This document shows positions 1 through 7,328 of a DNA stretch of 64,000 nucleotides, piece after piece (position 1 is the stretch's first letter; every line of letters begins with the position of its first letter). The position numbers were made by a program, and so were the translations under genes. Under the pieces are notes generated by a model. That model saw only the letters and a list, made by a program, of their open reading frames with translations. It ran no database searches and was not told where the DNA came from. Source of the DNA: JAXMCK01 sp046349395. GTDB lineage: Bacteria > Pseudomonadota > Alphaproteobacteria > Geminicoccales > Geminicoccaceae. The DNA is taken from contig JAXMCK010000008.1 of the NCBI GenBank assembly GCA_046349395.1, positions 1 through 64,000 of the forward strand, given 5' to 3'.

Positions 1-392
1 ACCTGCCCCGGCGGCAGCATCTGCTCGTAGAACGAGCCTCCGCAGGCGAGCGGGAACACGTTCGGCTGCCCGGCGAGGTAGCTGCCCGGATCGGTGCGCA
101 GCAGCGTGAACAGCGACGAGAAGTCGTTTTCGGGCCGGTCGAGATGGATGACGGTGATCGCTCCGTCGTGCCGCTGCCGGATCGCTCGGATCGCGGCCGA
201 TATCGGCGCAAGCGAGTTGCGCCCCTCGGCGGAGCCGTAGTCCGCGATGACGACAGGCCCGCCGGCCGGCTCGATGCGGGCGGCCGCTGCGGCGAAGAGC
301 TCGACGCCCAGTGCTGCCGCATGGGCCTGCGGCCGCGAGTTGCCGTTGTAGGCCCCCTTGCCGAGCATCGCGGCACCGGCCGTCGAGGTCAT
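1..392 (-). CDS. SABATH-type SAM-dependent carboxyl methyltransferase, partial (C-terminus cut by window edge)
   Basis: About 130 N-terminal residues are present; the rest lies beyond the left edge. The ATG is at 392-390. The product is a close paralogue of the complete gene at 1707-2759: both share the SAM-binding segment IADYG-A/S-AEGRNSL (here residues 49-61), the acidic motif DRPENDF (about 85-91) and the ACGGSFYE segment. This pattern matches the SABATH/Methyltransf_7 family, which methylates carboxyl groups of small acids. The substrate cannot be told from sequence. It sits downstream of two HupE-like genes on the same strand, with 35 bases between. The family call rests on motif memory and on the paralogy. 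Confidence 0.72.
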   Translation of the reverse strand, partial: MTSTAGAAMLGKGAYNGNSRPQAHAAALGVELFAAAAARIEPAGGPVVIADYGSAEGRNSLAPISAAIRAIRQRHDGAITVIHLDRPENDFSSLFTLLRTDPGSYLAGQPNVFPLACGGSFYEQMLPPGQ

Positions 393-427
393 GGCACATC
401 CCCGCTACGGGGATCGAGCGTAGCCGA

Positions 428-1042
428 TCAGCCACCCGGCGGCAGTGAGCGGAACCACAAAGCGAGCACCATGGCGGCGATGGCGACGAGCCAACTGCCG
501 GCCACACGCACCCCGATGCGCGGCCAGCCGGCGGGCAGGCGCTGCACGATCAGGGTCACGTAGAGCACCAGCAACAGGGCCGCGAGCGCCGCTCCGCCCA
601 GGAAGAGGTTCGGCCGGCCGATGCCCTCGATGTCGGCCTGCTGCGTCCAGCCGAGGCCGAGACCGGTAGCCACCGCCAGCAGCAGCACGGCGACCAGTGT
701 CCGTGGCCAGACAGCGGCCGTCGCCGCTCCCGCAAGGATGGTGCAGGCCGTGAGCAGCACCGTGACCTGCGCCGGCCCCGGCTTCGGCAGGCTAAGAAGT
801 GCCAGGAGAGCGGCCGCGGCGCATAGGACGGCCGCCAGCAGCCGTCCCTCGCCGGGCTGTTCACCCGCCAGCAGCCCCAGGCCGAGCAGCGGCAGCAACT
901 GCACGAGGTCGGTCAGGGGATGCAGCATTCCGGCGTAGAAATCGCCGATGCCCTTGATCGGGGCGTGCGCTTCGGCCGGCAGCGACGACAGCAGCAGGGC
1001 GGCCAGCAGCCACCCCGCCGATGCCTTGGTGCGGAGGCTCAA
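428..1042 (-). CDS. HupE/UreJ-like membrane protein, divergent copy
   Basis: About 204 residues. I start it at TTG 1042-1040, which overlaps the TGA stop of the upstream hupE-like gene (TTGA), suggesting coupled translation; no ATG gives a sensible start in this frame. The N-terminus (LLAALLLSSLPAEAHA) looks like a cleavable signal, followed by about six hydrophobic segments. The segment GMLHPLTDLVQLLPLLGLGL lines up with the family signature HPxxGxDHxxAMxxVGxW, but the Asp-His metal-motif residues are missing. It is therefore a degenerate or specialised relative of the neighbour at 1039-1641. HupE/UreJ proteins are nickel/cobalt permeases; whether this copy carries metal is doubtful. Confidence 0.65.
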   Translation of the reverse strand: MSLRTKASAGWLLAALLLSSLPAEAHAPIKGIGDFYAGMLHPLTDLVQLLPLLGLGLLAGEQPGEGRLLAAVLCAAAALLALLSLPKPGPAQVTVLLTACTILAGAATAAVWPRTLVAVLLLAVATGLGLGWTQQADIEGIGRPNLFLGGAALAALLLVLYVTLIVQRLPAGWPRIGVRVAGSWLVAIAAMVLALWFRSLPPGG

Positions 1043-1641
1043 GCGCCCGTGGGCAGCAGGTACCAGAGGCCCAGCGCCGCGACGGCGAGCCCGCCGGCAC
1101 GCACGACGCGCTCCCCGATCGGCCACCGGGCCAGGGTGCCGATGCCGATGCCGCAGAGATGGATCATGCCTGTCGCCAAGACGAAGCCCACGGCATAGGC
1201 GAGCGGGCTCGCGGCCTCGGGCAGTTCCAGCCCGTGGGCATTGCCGTGGAAGATCGCGAACAGGGCCACGATGCACCCGGCGAGCCAGAGCGGCGCCGGC
1301 CAGGAGAAGGCCACGGCGAGGCCCAGTACCAGGCCCGACATGGCGATCACCGTCTCGAGGAACGGCAGTTCGACGCCGCTCACGCCCATCACGCCCCCGA
1401 AGGCCATGACGAGCGGAAAGGTGATGGGCAGCACCCACAATGCGGGGTTGCCGAGTTGGGCTCCCCAAAGGCCGACCGCCAGCATCGCGACGAGGTGGTC
1501 GGGACCGAGAATCGGGTGCTCGAAGCCGCTGAAGAACCCGTTCAGGTCGCCGGTGCCGGTATGGGCCAGCGCCAGGTCCGGGGCCAGCAGCACGGCCATC
1601 GTCAGGAGGAGGATCGAAAGGCGCGATCCGGGCTGGGTCAT
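1039..1641 (-). CDS. hupE: HupE/UreJ family (nickel/cobalt) permease-like protein
   Basis: 200 residues, ATG at 1641-1639 with a GGGAG ribosome site just upstream. An N-terminal signal (about residues 1-26, ending ALAHTG) is followed by the signature EHPILGPDHLVAMLAVGLWG and further hydrophobic segments including HGNAHG. This matches the HupE/UreJ family of secondary nickel/cobalt transporters of hydrogenase and urease clusters. No hydrogenase or urease genes are visible, so the cargo is unproven. It overlaps the divergent copy downstream by four bases and follows a SABATH-type methyltransferase on the same strand. Confidence 0.85.
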   Translation of the reverse strand: MTQPGSRLSILLLTMAVLLAPDLALAHTGTGDLNGFFSGFEHPILGPDHLVAMLAVGLWGAQLGNPALWVLPITFPLVMAFGGVMGVSGVELPFLETVIAMSGLVLGLAVAFSWPAPLWLAGCIVALFAIFHGNAHGLELPEAASPLAYAVGFVLATGMIHLCGIGIGTLARWPIGERVVRAGGLAVAALGLWYLLPTGA

Positions 1642-1706
1642 GGCGATCTCCCGCAGGCTACGCGGCCGGTGTACCCGCTGCTGCGGTCACGGCAAGGGCG
1701 GAAGGG

Positions 1707-2759
1707 CTACAACGGTTTCGTGATCAGCATGCTGGCGTAGCGCGCCGGGAAGAGGGGCCCCTCGGTACCGGCGACGGCCGCCTGGACCCGCCGGGTCAAC
1801 GCCTCGACAAAGGCACTCCGACGCGCTTGCGGGCTCTCCGGTCCGAGCGCGGTCGCCAGGGTCGGGCCGAACGCCGCGCGCACGAAGCCGGCATAGCCCC
1901 TGGCGCGAGCAGCTTTGTCGCCGGTGCGCTGGAAGTCGACCCAGTAGACGTCATCGGCCGTGTCCATGACGATCTCCTCCAGCACGAGCCCGGTCGAGCG
2001 GGCCTTGAACGTTGCAATGAACTCGGCACTCGTACGGTCGTAGAACGGAAGGCTCATCCGGCGGCGCTCGTCGTCGACGATCGCGCCGTCGCGCAAGAGA
2101 CCGTCGAGCGCTTCGTCGAGGCAGGCATAGAGCAGCGCGCGGCGACCGATACTCCCGTCCTCCTCGGCCGCCGGCGTGACGACGACGAGGCTGGCACCGG
2201 GCCGCATCTCGATCTCACGGCTGCGGAGAAAGGCCTCCCAGTCGGCCTTCGCCTCCGCCGCGAACGGGACCTTCGCCGAATCGGCCGCGAGATCGGGCAC
2301 GAGGGTCGGCGGCGCCTCGGTAGGCCATGCCCTGAGCCAGTGCGCGGCGATGGCACACCAGCCGAGAGCCACCGAGCCGGATGGCAGGAGCGGCTCGTAG
2401 AACGATCCGCCACAAGCCAGCGGATAGACGTCCCTCTGACCGACGAGATAGCTGGCCGGATCGCTCCGAAGGAGCGCGAACAGCGTGCCGAAATCGTTCT
2501 CCGGCCGGTCCACATGGACGACCGAGATCGGACTTTGGCTACGCTTACGGATCTCGGTGATCGCGGCAGCAACGGGCAGCAGCGAATTCCGTCCCTCGGC
2601 AGCGCCGTAATCCGCGATGACGAGCGGCGAGCCAGGAGCCACCCGTGCTGCCGCGCGCGTGAGGAACTCAAGCCCATGCCGTGCGGCAGTCGCCTGGATT
2701 CGTGAGTTGGCGTTGTAGACGCCCCCTCCGGCCATGGCCGTGCCTACCGGCGTGGTCAT
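1707..2759 (-). CDS. SABATH-type SAM-dependent carboxyl methyltransferase
   Basis: 350 residues; ATG at 2759 preceded by GGGAGAAG. N-terminal GGGVYNANSRIQ recalls the YxxNS-Q start of SABATH (Methyltransf_7) enzymes; the SAM motif VIADYGAAEGRNSL lies at about 47-60, and DRPENDF and ACGGSFYEPL follow. The family, known mainly from plants, transfers methyl from SAM to the carboxylate of small acids such as salicylate or jasmonate; bacterial members are mostly uncharacterised. First gene of a four-gene minus-strand group (this gene, two HupE-like proteins, and a truncated paralogue at 1-392). Substrate unknown. Confidence 0.78.
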   Translation of the reverse strand: MTTPVGTAMAGGGVYNANSRIQATAARHGLEFLTRAAARVAPGSPLVIADYGAAEGRNSLLPVAAAITEIRKRSQSPISVVHVDRPENDFGTLFALLRSDPASYLVGQRDVYPLACGGSFYEPLLPSGSVALGWCAIAAHWLRAWPTEAPPTLVPDLAADSAKVPFAAEAKADWEAFLRSREIEMRPGASLVVVTPAAEEDGSIGRRALLYACLDEALDGLLRDGAIVDDERRRMSLPFYDRTSAEFIATFKARSTGLVLEEIVMDTADDVYWVDFQRTGDKAARARGYAGFVRAAFGPTLATALGPESPQARRSAFVEALTRRVQAAVAGTEGPLFPARYASMLITKPL

Positions 2760-2810
2760 CCGCTTTCTTCTCCCAGCTTCTACCGGCGGGAGAAAGTACC
2801 TGCGGCGGCG

Positions 2811-3668
2811 TCAGGTCAATGCGGGAGGCTGCAACGCGGCCTCGAGCCAGGGCGTCCGGTAGCCCTCGCGGGTCCACAGGATCGGGAAGAAGCTCTCGTC
2901 CATCGCGGTGTCGCCGACGCGGCGGTAGCGGCTGTAGATGTAGCTTATGTTCTTCTCGTGGAAGCGCGCCTCTGACGAGATGCAGTGCGTCACGAGCGAG
3001 CGCCTCGGCACGTCGGCGCGGTTCCGGTCCGAGCCGTGCCAGGTGCGGCCATGGTGGAAGGCGACCCCGCCCGCCGCCACCTCGACGGGCACGATCTCGG
3101 GCGTGTAGCCGGCCTTGGCGGCCGCCTCCCGAAAGTCCTCGCGATAGTCGTCCGGCGCGTGGAAGCGGCGGATCGGAGGCGCCACCTCCCAGCGATGCGA
3201 TCCCCGTGCATACTCGATCGTCCCGCCCGCGGCCGAGGTCGGATCGAGTGCTATCCAACAGGTGCAGAAGCCCGACGGCACGACCCAGTGGCAGTAGGAA
3301 TCGTCCTGGTGGAAACCCAGAGGCTTCGCCGTGGGCGGCTTCCAGATGACATTGTCCTGGGCGATCCGGGCACCCGGCCAGCCCATCAGCGTGGCGCAGG
3401 CCCGCCCGACGGCCTCGGCCAGCACGATGCGGGCGATGGTGCGATCGGCGCGCCAGCCGTTGCAGATCTGGCGCGTGAGGTCGGGGGCGTCCCTGCCCTC
3501 CTTCCAGTTCCACTCGTCGGGGTAGAGGCCGGTCTCGAACTCCCCTCTGAACAACGGCTCGAAGCGGGCACGCGCCGCCTCGACCGTGTCCTCGTCGAGG
3601 AAGCGGTCGAGGATGAGGAAACCGTCCTCGTTGAACTGGTCGACCTGCTCCTGGCTAATGTCGGGCAT
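2811..3668 (-). CDS. Phytanoyl-CoA dioxygenase (PhyH) family Fe(II)/2-oxoglutarate oxygenase
   Basis: 285 residues from ATG 3668; a GTG at 3692, directly abutting the upstream stop, is an alternative start adding eight residues. The metal-binding facial triad is visible: HQD at about 120-122 (GFHQDDSY) and the distal His at about 211 (TWHGSDRN), with PRRSLVTH after it. Cupin-fold PhyH enzymes hydroxylate lipids, amines and natural products. It is the last gene of the minus-strand operon carrying gmaS and mgsABC, so its substrate may be an N-methylated or quaternary amine, but this is only positional inference. Confidence 0.82.
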   Translation of the reverse strand: MPDISQEQVDQFNEDGFLILDRFLDEDTVEAARARFEPLFRGEFETGLYPDEWNWKEGRDAPDLTRQICNGWRADRTIARIVLAEAVGRACATLMGWPGARIAQDNVIWKPPTAKPLGFHQDDSYCHWVVPSGFCTCWIALDPTSAAGGTIEYARGSHRWEVAPPIRRFHAPDDYREDFREAAAKAGYTPEIVPVEVAAGGVAFHHGRTWHGSDRNRADVPRRSLVTHCISSEARFHEKNISYIYSRYRRVGDTAMDESFFPILWTREGYRTPWLEAALQPPALT

Positions 3669-3692
3669 GACGGCGTCGCCAGCCTTGCCCAC

Positions 3693-4121
3693 TCAGAACT
3701 TCGCGTAAGCCTTTTTCAGATCGACCAGCGGGTGGTTGAAGCTCATCTGGAAGCGGATCAGCAGCTCACGGGCCAGCATGTCGCGGTCCTGCTGGTTGTC
3801 GGGCAGCTTGATCTCGCCCGGCACCTGGACCCAGCCGTTCACGTTGCGGTCGAAGACGGCGGGCTTGCCCTCCTCGTAGCCGAGATGGACGTCCTCCAGC
3901 CAGTTGAGGTCGTCCCAGCCCATCACCTCCATATAGTCCTTCAGGAACGGCGTGATGCGGCTGTAGTCGGGCAGCAGGTTGACGTCGTAGCGGTAGCCGA
4001 TGTGCTGCCCGATCAGCTTCTCGCGCTCGGTCTCGACACCGTCGCTTTTGAGGAAATGATCGACGTCGGACGAGACGGTGCTGTCCTGCTTCCTTGGCGC
4101 CCCGGCTTTGATCTCGGCCAT
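3693..4121 (-). CDS. Small conserved-looking protein of unknown function in the mgs operon
   Basis: 142 residues from ATG 4121, with GAGGACG upstream and only 11 bases after the mgsC stop. No signal peptide or transmembrane segment. The sequence is rich in aromatic and acidic residues (for instance YSRITPFLKDYMEVMGWDDL, LNWLEDVHLGYEEGKP, LIRFQMSFNHPLVDLKKAY). I recognise no known domain or catalytic motif. Tight packing between mgsC and the PhyH gene implies co-expression with the N-methylglutamate synthase; it might be an accessory subunit or assembly factor of that complex, which is a guess. Confidence 0.75.
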   Translation of the reverse strand: MAEIKAGAPRKQDSTVSSDVDHFLKSDGVETEREKLIGQHIGYRYDVNLLPDYSRITPFLKDYMEVMGWDDLNWLEDVHLGYEEGKPAVFDRNVNGWVQVPGEIKLPDNQQDRDMLARELLIRFQMSFNHPLVDLKKAYAKF

Positions 4122-4132
4122 GTTCGTCGTCC

Positions 4133-5515
4133 TCAGTAGCGCGTCATGTCGGGGCGGCCGACGGTGTATTGCGTGCCGGCCAGCGGCACCATGGCGAGGG
4201 CCGAAGCCTCCATGGTGAGGGCGGCCAGATCCTCGGGCTCGAGGCTGTGGATGTTCGTCTTCCCGCAGGCCCGTGCCATCATCTGGCATTCCATCGTCAG
4301 CGTGTGCAGGAAGTTGTAGACGCGCTCGGCCGCCTCGTCGGGATCCAGGCGGGCACGCAGCAGCGGGTCCTGCGTGGCCACGCCGACCGGGCAGCGGCCC
4401 GAATGGCAATGGTAGCAGTAGCCGGCCTCGACCCCGACCTCCTTCGGGTAGTCGGCCTCCGGGATGTCCTTGTTGCAGTTGAGCGCCATCATCGCCGAGT
4501 GGCCGATGGCGATCGCGTCCGCCCCAAGCGCCAGCGCCTTCGCGACGTCGGCACCGTTGCGGATGCCGCCGGCGTAGACGAGACTGATCTCGCCGGTCTT
4601 GCCCACATCGTCGAGCGCCTTCCGCGCCTGCCGGATGGCGGCGATGCCGGGGACACCCGTATCCTCGGTGGCGATGTGCGGGCCGGCACCGGTGCCGCCT
4701 TCCATGCCGTCGATGTAGATGACGTCGGGATCGGTCTTCGCCGCCATGCGGACGTCATCATAGACCCGCGCCGCACCCAGCTTCAGCTGGATCGGGATCT
4801 CGTGGTTGGTGACCTCGCGGATCTCCTGGATCTTCAGCGCCAGATCGTCGGGGCCGAGCCAGTCCGGGTGGCGGGCCGGCGAGCGCTGGTCGATGCCGGC
4901 CGGCAGCGAGCGCATCTCGGCCACCATGTCGGTGACCTTCTGGCCCATCAGATGGCCGCCGAGGCCGACCTTGCAGCCCTGGCCGATGAAGAACTCGCAG
5001 GCGTCCGCAAGACGCAGATGGTGCGGGTTGAACCCGTAGCGGCTCTGGATGCACTGATAGAGCCACTTCACCGAGTAGCGGCGCTCGTCGGGGATCATGC
5101 CACCCTCGCCCGAGCAGGTGGCGGAGCCCGCCATCGTGGCCCCGCGGGCAAGGGCGATTTTCGCCTCGTAGGACAGCGCCCCGAAGCTCATGCCGGTGAT
5201 GTAGACCGGGATGTCGAGCACCATCGGCCGCTTGGCCCGAGGGCCTAGCACCGTTTTGGTGATGCACTTTTCGCGGTAGCCCTCGATGACGAAGCGCGTG
5301 AGGGTGCCCGGCAGGAAGGTCAGGTCGTCCCAGTGCGGGATCTTCTTGAACAGCGAGAAGCCGCGCATCCGATACCGGCCGAGCTCGGCCTTGATATGGA
5401 TGTCGTCGATGACCTCGGGCGTGAAGATCCGCGACTGGCCGAGAATGTTGCGGTTGCGGGTCGGCTTCTTCGCCTCGGGCTCGACCTCGGTGCGCGGCAG
5501 GGGCTTCGATGCCAT
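4133..5515 (-). CDS. mgsC: N-methylglutamate synthase large (FMN/Fe-S, GltB-like) subunit
   Basis: 460 residues. Corresponds to the FMN-binding glutamate synthase domain: SFGALSYEAK (about 110-119), GEGG (136-139), QIKLGAAR-like QLKLGAAR (243-250), MEGGTGAGP (271-279) and YAGGIRNGADVAKALALGAD (314-333). Cysteines at about 367, 370 and 375 (CYHCHSGRCPVG) would hold the 3Fe-4S cluster. In the N-methylglutamate pathway this subunit adds the methylamino group of gamma-glutamylmethylamide to 2-oxoglutarate. The same gene set is also annotated glxD with glnT in rhizobia. The linked mgd-type genes favour the methylamine role. Fourteen bases separate it from mgsB. Confidence 0.85.
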   Translation of the reverse strand: MASKPLPRTEVEPEAKKPTRNRNILGQSRIFTPEVIDDIHIKAELGRYRMRGFSLFKKIPHWDDLTFLPGTLTRFVIEGYREKCITKTVLGPRAKRPMVLDIPVYITGMSFGALSYEAKIALARGATMAGSATCSGEGGMIPDERRYSVKWLYQCIQSRYGFNPHHLRLADACEFFIGQGCKVGLGGHLMGQKVTDMVAEMRSLPAGIDQRSPARHPDWLGPDDLALKIQEIREVTNHEIPIQLKLGAARVYDDVRMAAKTDPDVIYIDGMEGGTGAGPHIATEDTGVPGIAAIRQARKALDDVGKTGEISLVYAGGIRNGADVAKALALGADAIAIGHSAMMALNCNKDIPEADYPKEVGVEAGYCYHCHSGRCPVGVATQDPLLRARLDPDEAAERVYNFLHTLTMECQMMARACGKTNIHSLEPEDLAALTMEASALAMVPLAGTQYTVGRPDMTRY

Positions 5516-5528
5516 CGATGCGATCTCC

Positions 5529-6377
5529 TCAGAGCACCAGCTTCTTCTCGGCGGGCTCCAGATTGTCGTAGTTCCAGAGCTGCTTGCCGGCGACGATCTT
5601 GGTCATGTTCTTGAGCGGCTTTGGCGCGCTGAGCCCGTACATGCGCAACTTGCGCTCGAGCCAGGCGACGTCCTGGTCCGTCATCTCGGCCTCGATGGCG
5701 TCGACACCGAGGCTGGCGATCTTGCCGCCGACATAGATCGTGCCGTCGTACATCGAGTCGCCGAGATTGGCGCCCGCATCGCCCAGGACGACCATCCGGC
5801 CGCGCTGCATCATGAAGCCCGAGAAGGCACCCGTGCGGCCGCCGATGATGATCGACCCGCCCTTCTGGTCGATGCCGGTGCGGGCACCGACGTCGCCCTT
5901 GCAGACGAGATCGCCGCCGCGGATCGCCGCCCCGAAGCAGGAGCCGGCGTTCTTCTCGATCAGCACCGTGCCGGCCAGCATGTTCTCGCCGCAGGACCAG
6001 CCCACGCGGCCCTTGATCCGCACGTTGGGCCCGTCGATCAGGCCGACGCCGAAATAACCGAGGCTACCCTCGAAGTAGAGGTTCAGCCGGTTGAGGATGC
6101 CGACACCCAGCGAGTGCCGCGCACCCGGGTTGTGCACCACGATGGTGCCGTGGCCGGCGTTCATCAGCTCGCGGATCTTGAGGTTGATGCCGCGCGTATC
6201 GAGGTCGGCGGCGTCGAACTCGGCCCGCTTGTTGAAGTCGACGTCGGGGGCCAGCGGGTAGGTGAAGCGGTCCTCGCCGACATTCACGTCGAAGAAGCGC
6301 TGCTGGGTGCGGCCGAGCAGCTGCTCGGTGTGCATCCCCATCTCGTGGGAGGCGTGCATCGACCTCAGCTCCGCCAT
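5529..6377 (-). CDS. mgsB: N-methylglutamate synthase GXGXG-domain (GltB C-terminal-like) subunit
   Basis: 282 residues made almost entirely of the right-handed beta-helix GXGXG domain found at the C-terminus of glutamate synthase: repeated glycine-rich turns such as GYFGVGLIDGPNVRIKG, GGRTGAFSGFMMQRGRMVVL and GDAGANLGDSMYDGTIYVGG. In classical glutamate synthase this domain is structural and shapes the ammonia/methylamine tunnel side of the complex. It overlaps the 3' end of mgsA by 13 bases and precedes mgsC by 13 bases, the order mgsA-mgsB-mgsC known from methylotrophs. Also called glxC in rhizobia. Confidence 0.85.
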   Translation of the reverse strand: MAELRSMHASHEMGMHTEQLLGRTQQRFFDVNVGEDRFTYPLAPDVDFNKRAEFDAADLDTRGINLKIRELMNAGHGTIVVHNPGARHSLGVGILNRLNLYFEGSLGYFGVGLIDGPNVRIKGRVGWSCGENMLAGTVLIEKNAGSCFGAAIRGGDLVCKGDVGARTGIDQKGGSIIIGGRTGAFSGFMMQRGRMVVLGDAGANLGDSMYDGTIYVGGKIASLGVDAIEAEMTDQDVAWLERKLRMYGLSAPKPLKNMTKIVAGKQLWNYDNLEPAEKKLVL

Positions 6378-7306
6378 ACCCGGACCTCCCCTTCGTAAGG
6401 ATCGAAGGTGTCGATCTCGTGCGGGAAGACGCTGCGGATCGCGACTTCTTCAGAAGCGAGAGCGATGAAGTTCTCGCCTTCGTAGAGGACCATCGGCTTG
6501 GCGGCCATCGTGTCCTTGGCCATGCCGAGCTGGTCCGCCGTGGCAACGAGATAGGTGAAGACACCGTCCAGCTCGTCGATCGAGCGGCGCATCGCCTCTT
6601 CGAGATCGTCGCCCCGGTCCATCCGGTCGGCGAGGTAGACGGCGATCAGCTCCGAGTCGCAGTTCGACATGAAGCGGTGGCCGCGCCGCTCCAGCGCCCG
6701 GCGGCCGTTCCAGTAGTTCGTCAGCTGGCCGTTGTGCACGACCGCGACGTCGGAGAACGGATAGGCCCAGTACGGATGCGCCGAGCGGATGTCGACGTCC
6801 GACTCCGTCGCCATGCGCGTGTGGCCCAGCGCATGCGTCCCGTTGAAATGGTCGATGCCGTACTGGCCGGCGACCGTCGCCGCGTCGCCCAGATCCTTGA
6901 TCAGCTCCAGGCCATGGCCGACGGAGAGGATCTCGCAGCCCTCGACGTCCTCGATGTAGTTCACGAGCTTCCTGAGCTCGCCCGAATACTTGAAGTGGTA
7001 ACGGAAGGCGTACTCGGTCGCGTCGTCCTCGCGGCTGACATGCGCCCCCATCTCGGCGAGACGCCGGTTCACCTCGGCCCGGCGCTCGCGCACCTGGTCG
7101 TGGATCTTGAAGCCGTGCTTCATGTCCTCCTGTTCGGCGACCTTGAAGCGCAGCACGTAGCTCTGCCCGTTGCCGTCCGGCTTGCCGTAGAGCGCGTAGC
7201 CCGTGCTGTCCGGTCCCCGATGCTTCAGCGACTGGAGCATCGCCGTCATCTCGTGACCGATGTCGCCGCTGGCGCCGCGATGGATCAGGCCCGCAATGCC
7301 ACACAT
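6365..7306 (-). CDS. mgsA: N-methylglutamate synthase glutaminase-like (class II amidotransferase) subunit
   Basis: 313 residues beginning MCGIAGL, so Met removal exposes the catalytic Cys of an N-terminal-nucleophile amidotransferase. Further signature residues are LKHRGPDSTGY (about 28-38), LGHTRMATES and VVHNGQLTNY. In this pathway the subunit hydrolyses gamma-glutamylmethylamide, releasing methylamine that is channelled to the synthase partner. Related rhizobial protein: GlxB. It is followed by overlapping mgsB and preceded by gmaS with 22 intervening bases, so all are probably on one transcript. Confidence 0.86.
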   Translation of the reverse strand: MCGIAGLIHRGASGDIGHEMTAMLQSLKHRGPDSTGYALYGKPDGNGQSYVLRFKVAEQEDMKHGFKIHDQVRERRAEVNRRLAEMGAHVSREDDATEYAFRYHFKYSGELRKLVNYIEDVEGCEILSVGHGLELIKDLGDAATVAGQYGIDHFNGTHALGHTRMATESDVDIRSAHPYWAYPFSDVAVVHNGQLTNYWNGRRALERRGHRFMSNCDSELIAVYLADRMDRGDDLEEAMRRSIDELDGVFTYLVATADQLGMAKDTMAAKPMVLYEGENFIALASEEVAIRSVFPHEIDTFDPYEGEVRVWRS

Positions 7307-7328
7307 CTTTCCATGTCCTCCGGCAAGC

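Noticed and set aside
2767..2793. TTCTCCC/GGGAGAA hairpin as a terminator
   Set aside because: The stem has no T-tract on the minus strand and the GGGAGAA arm is the ribosome site of the methyltransferase gene.
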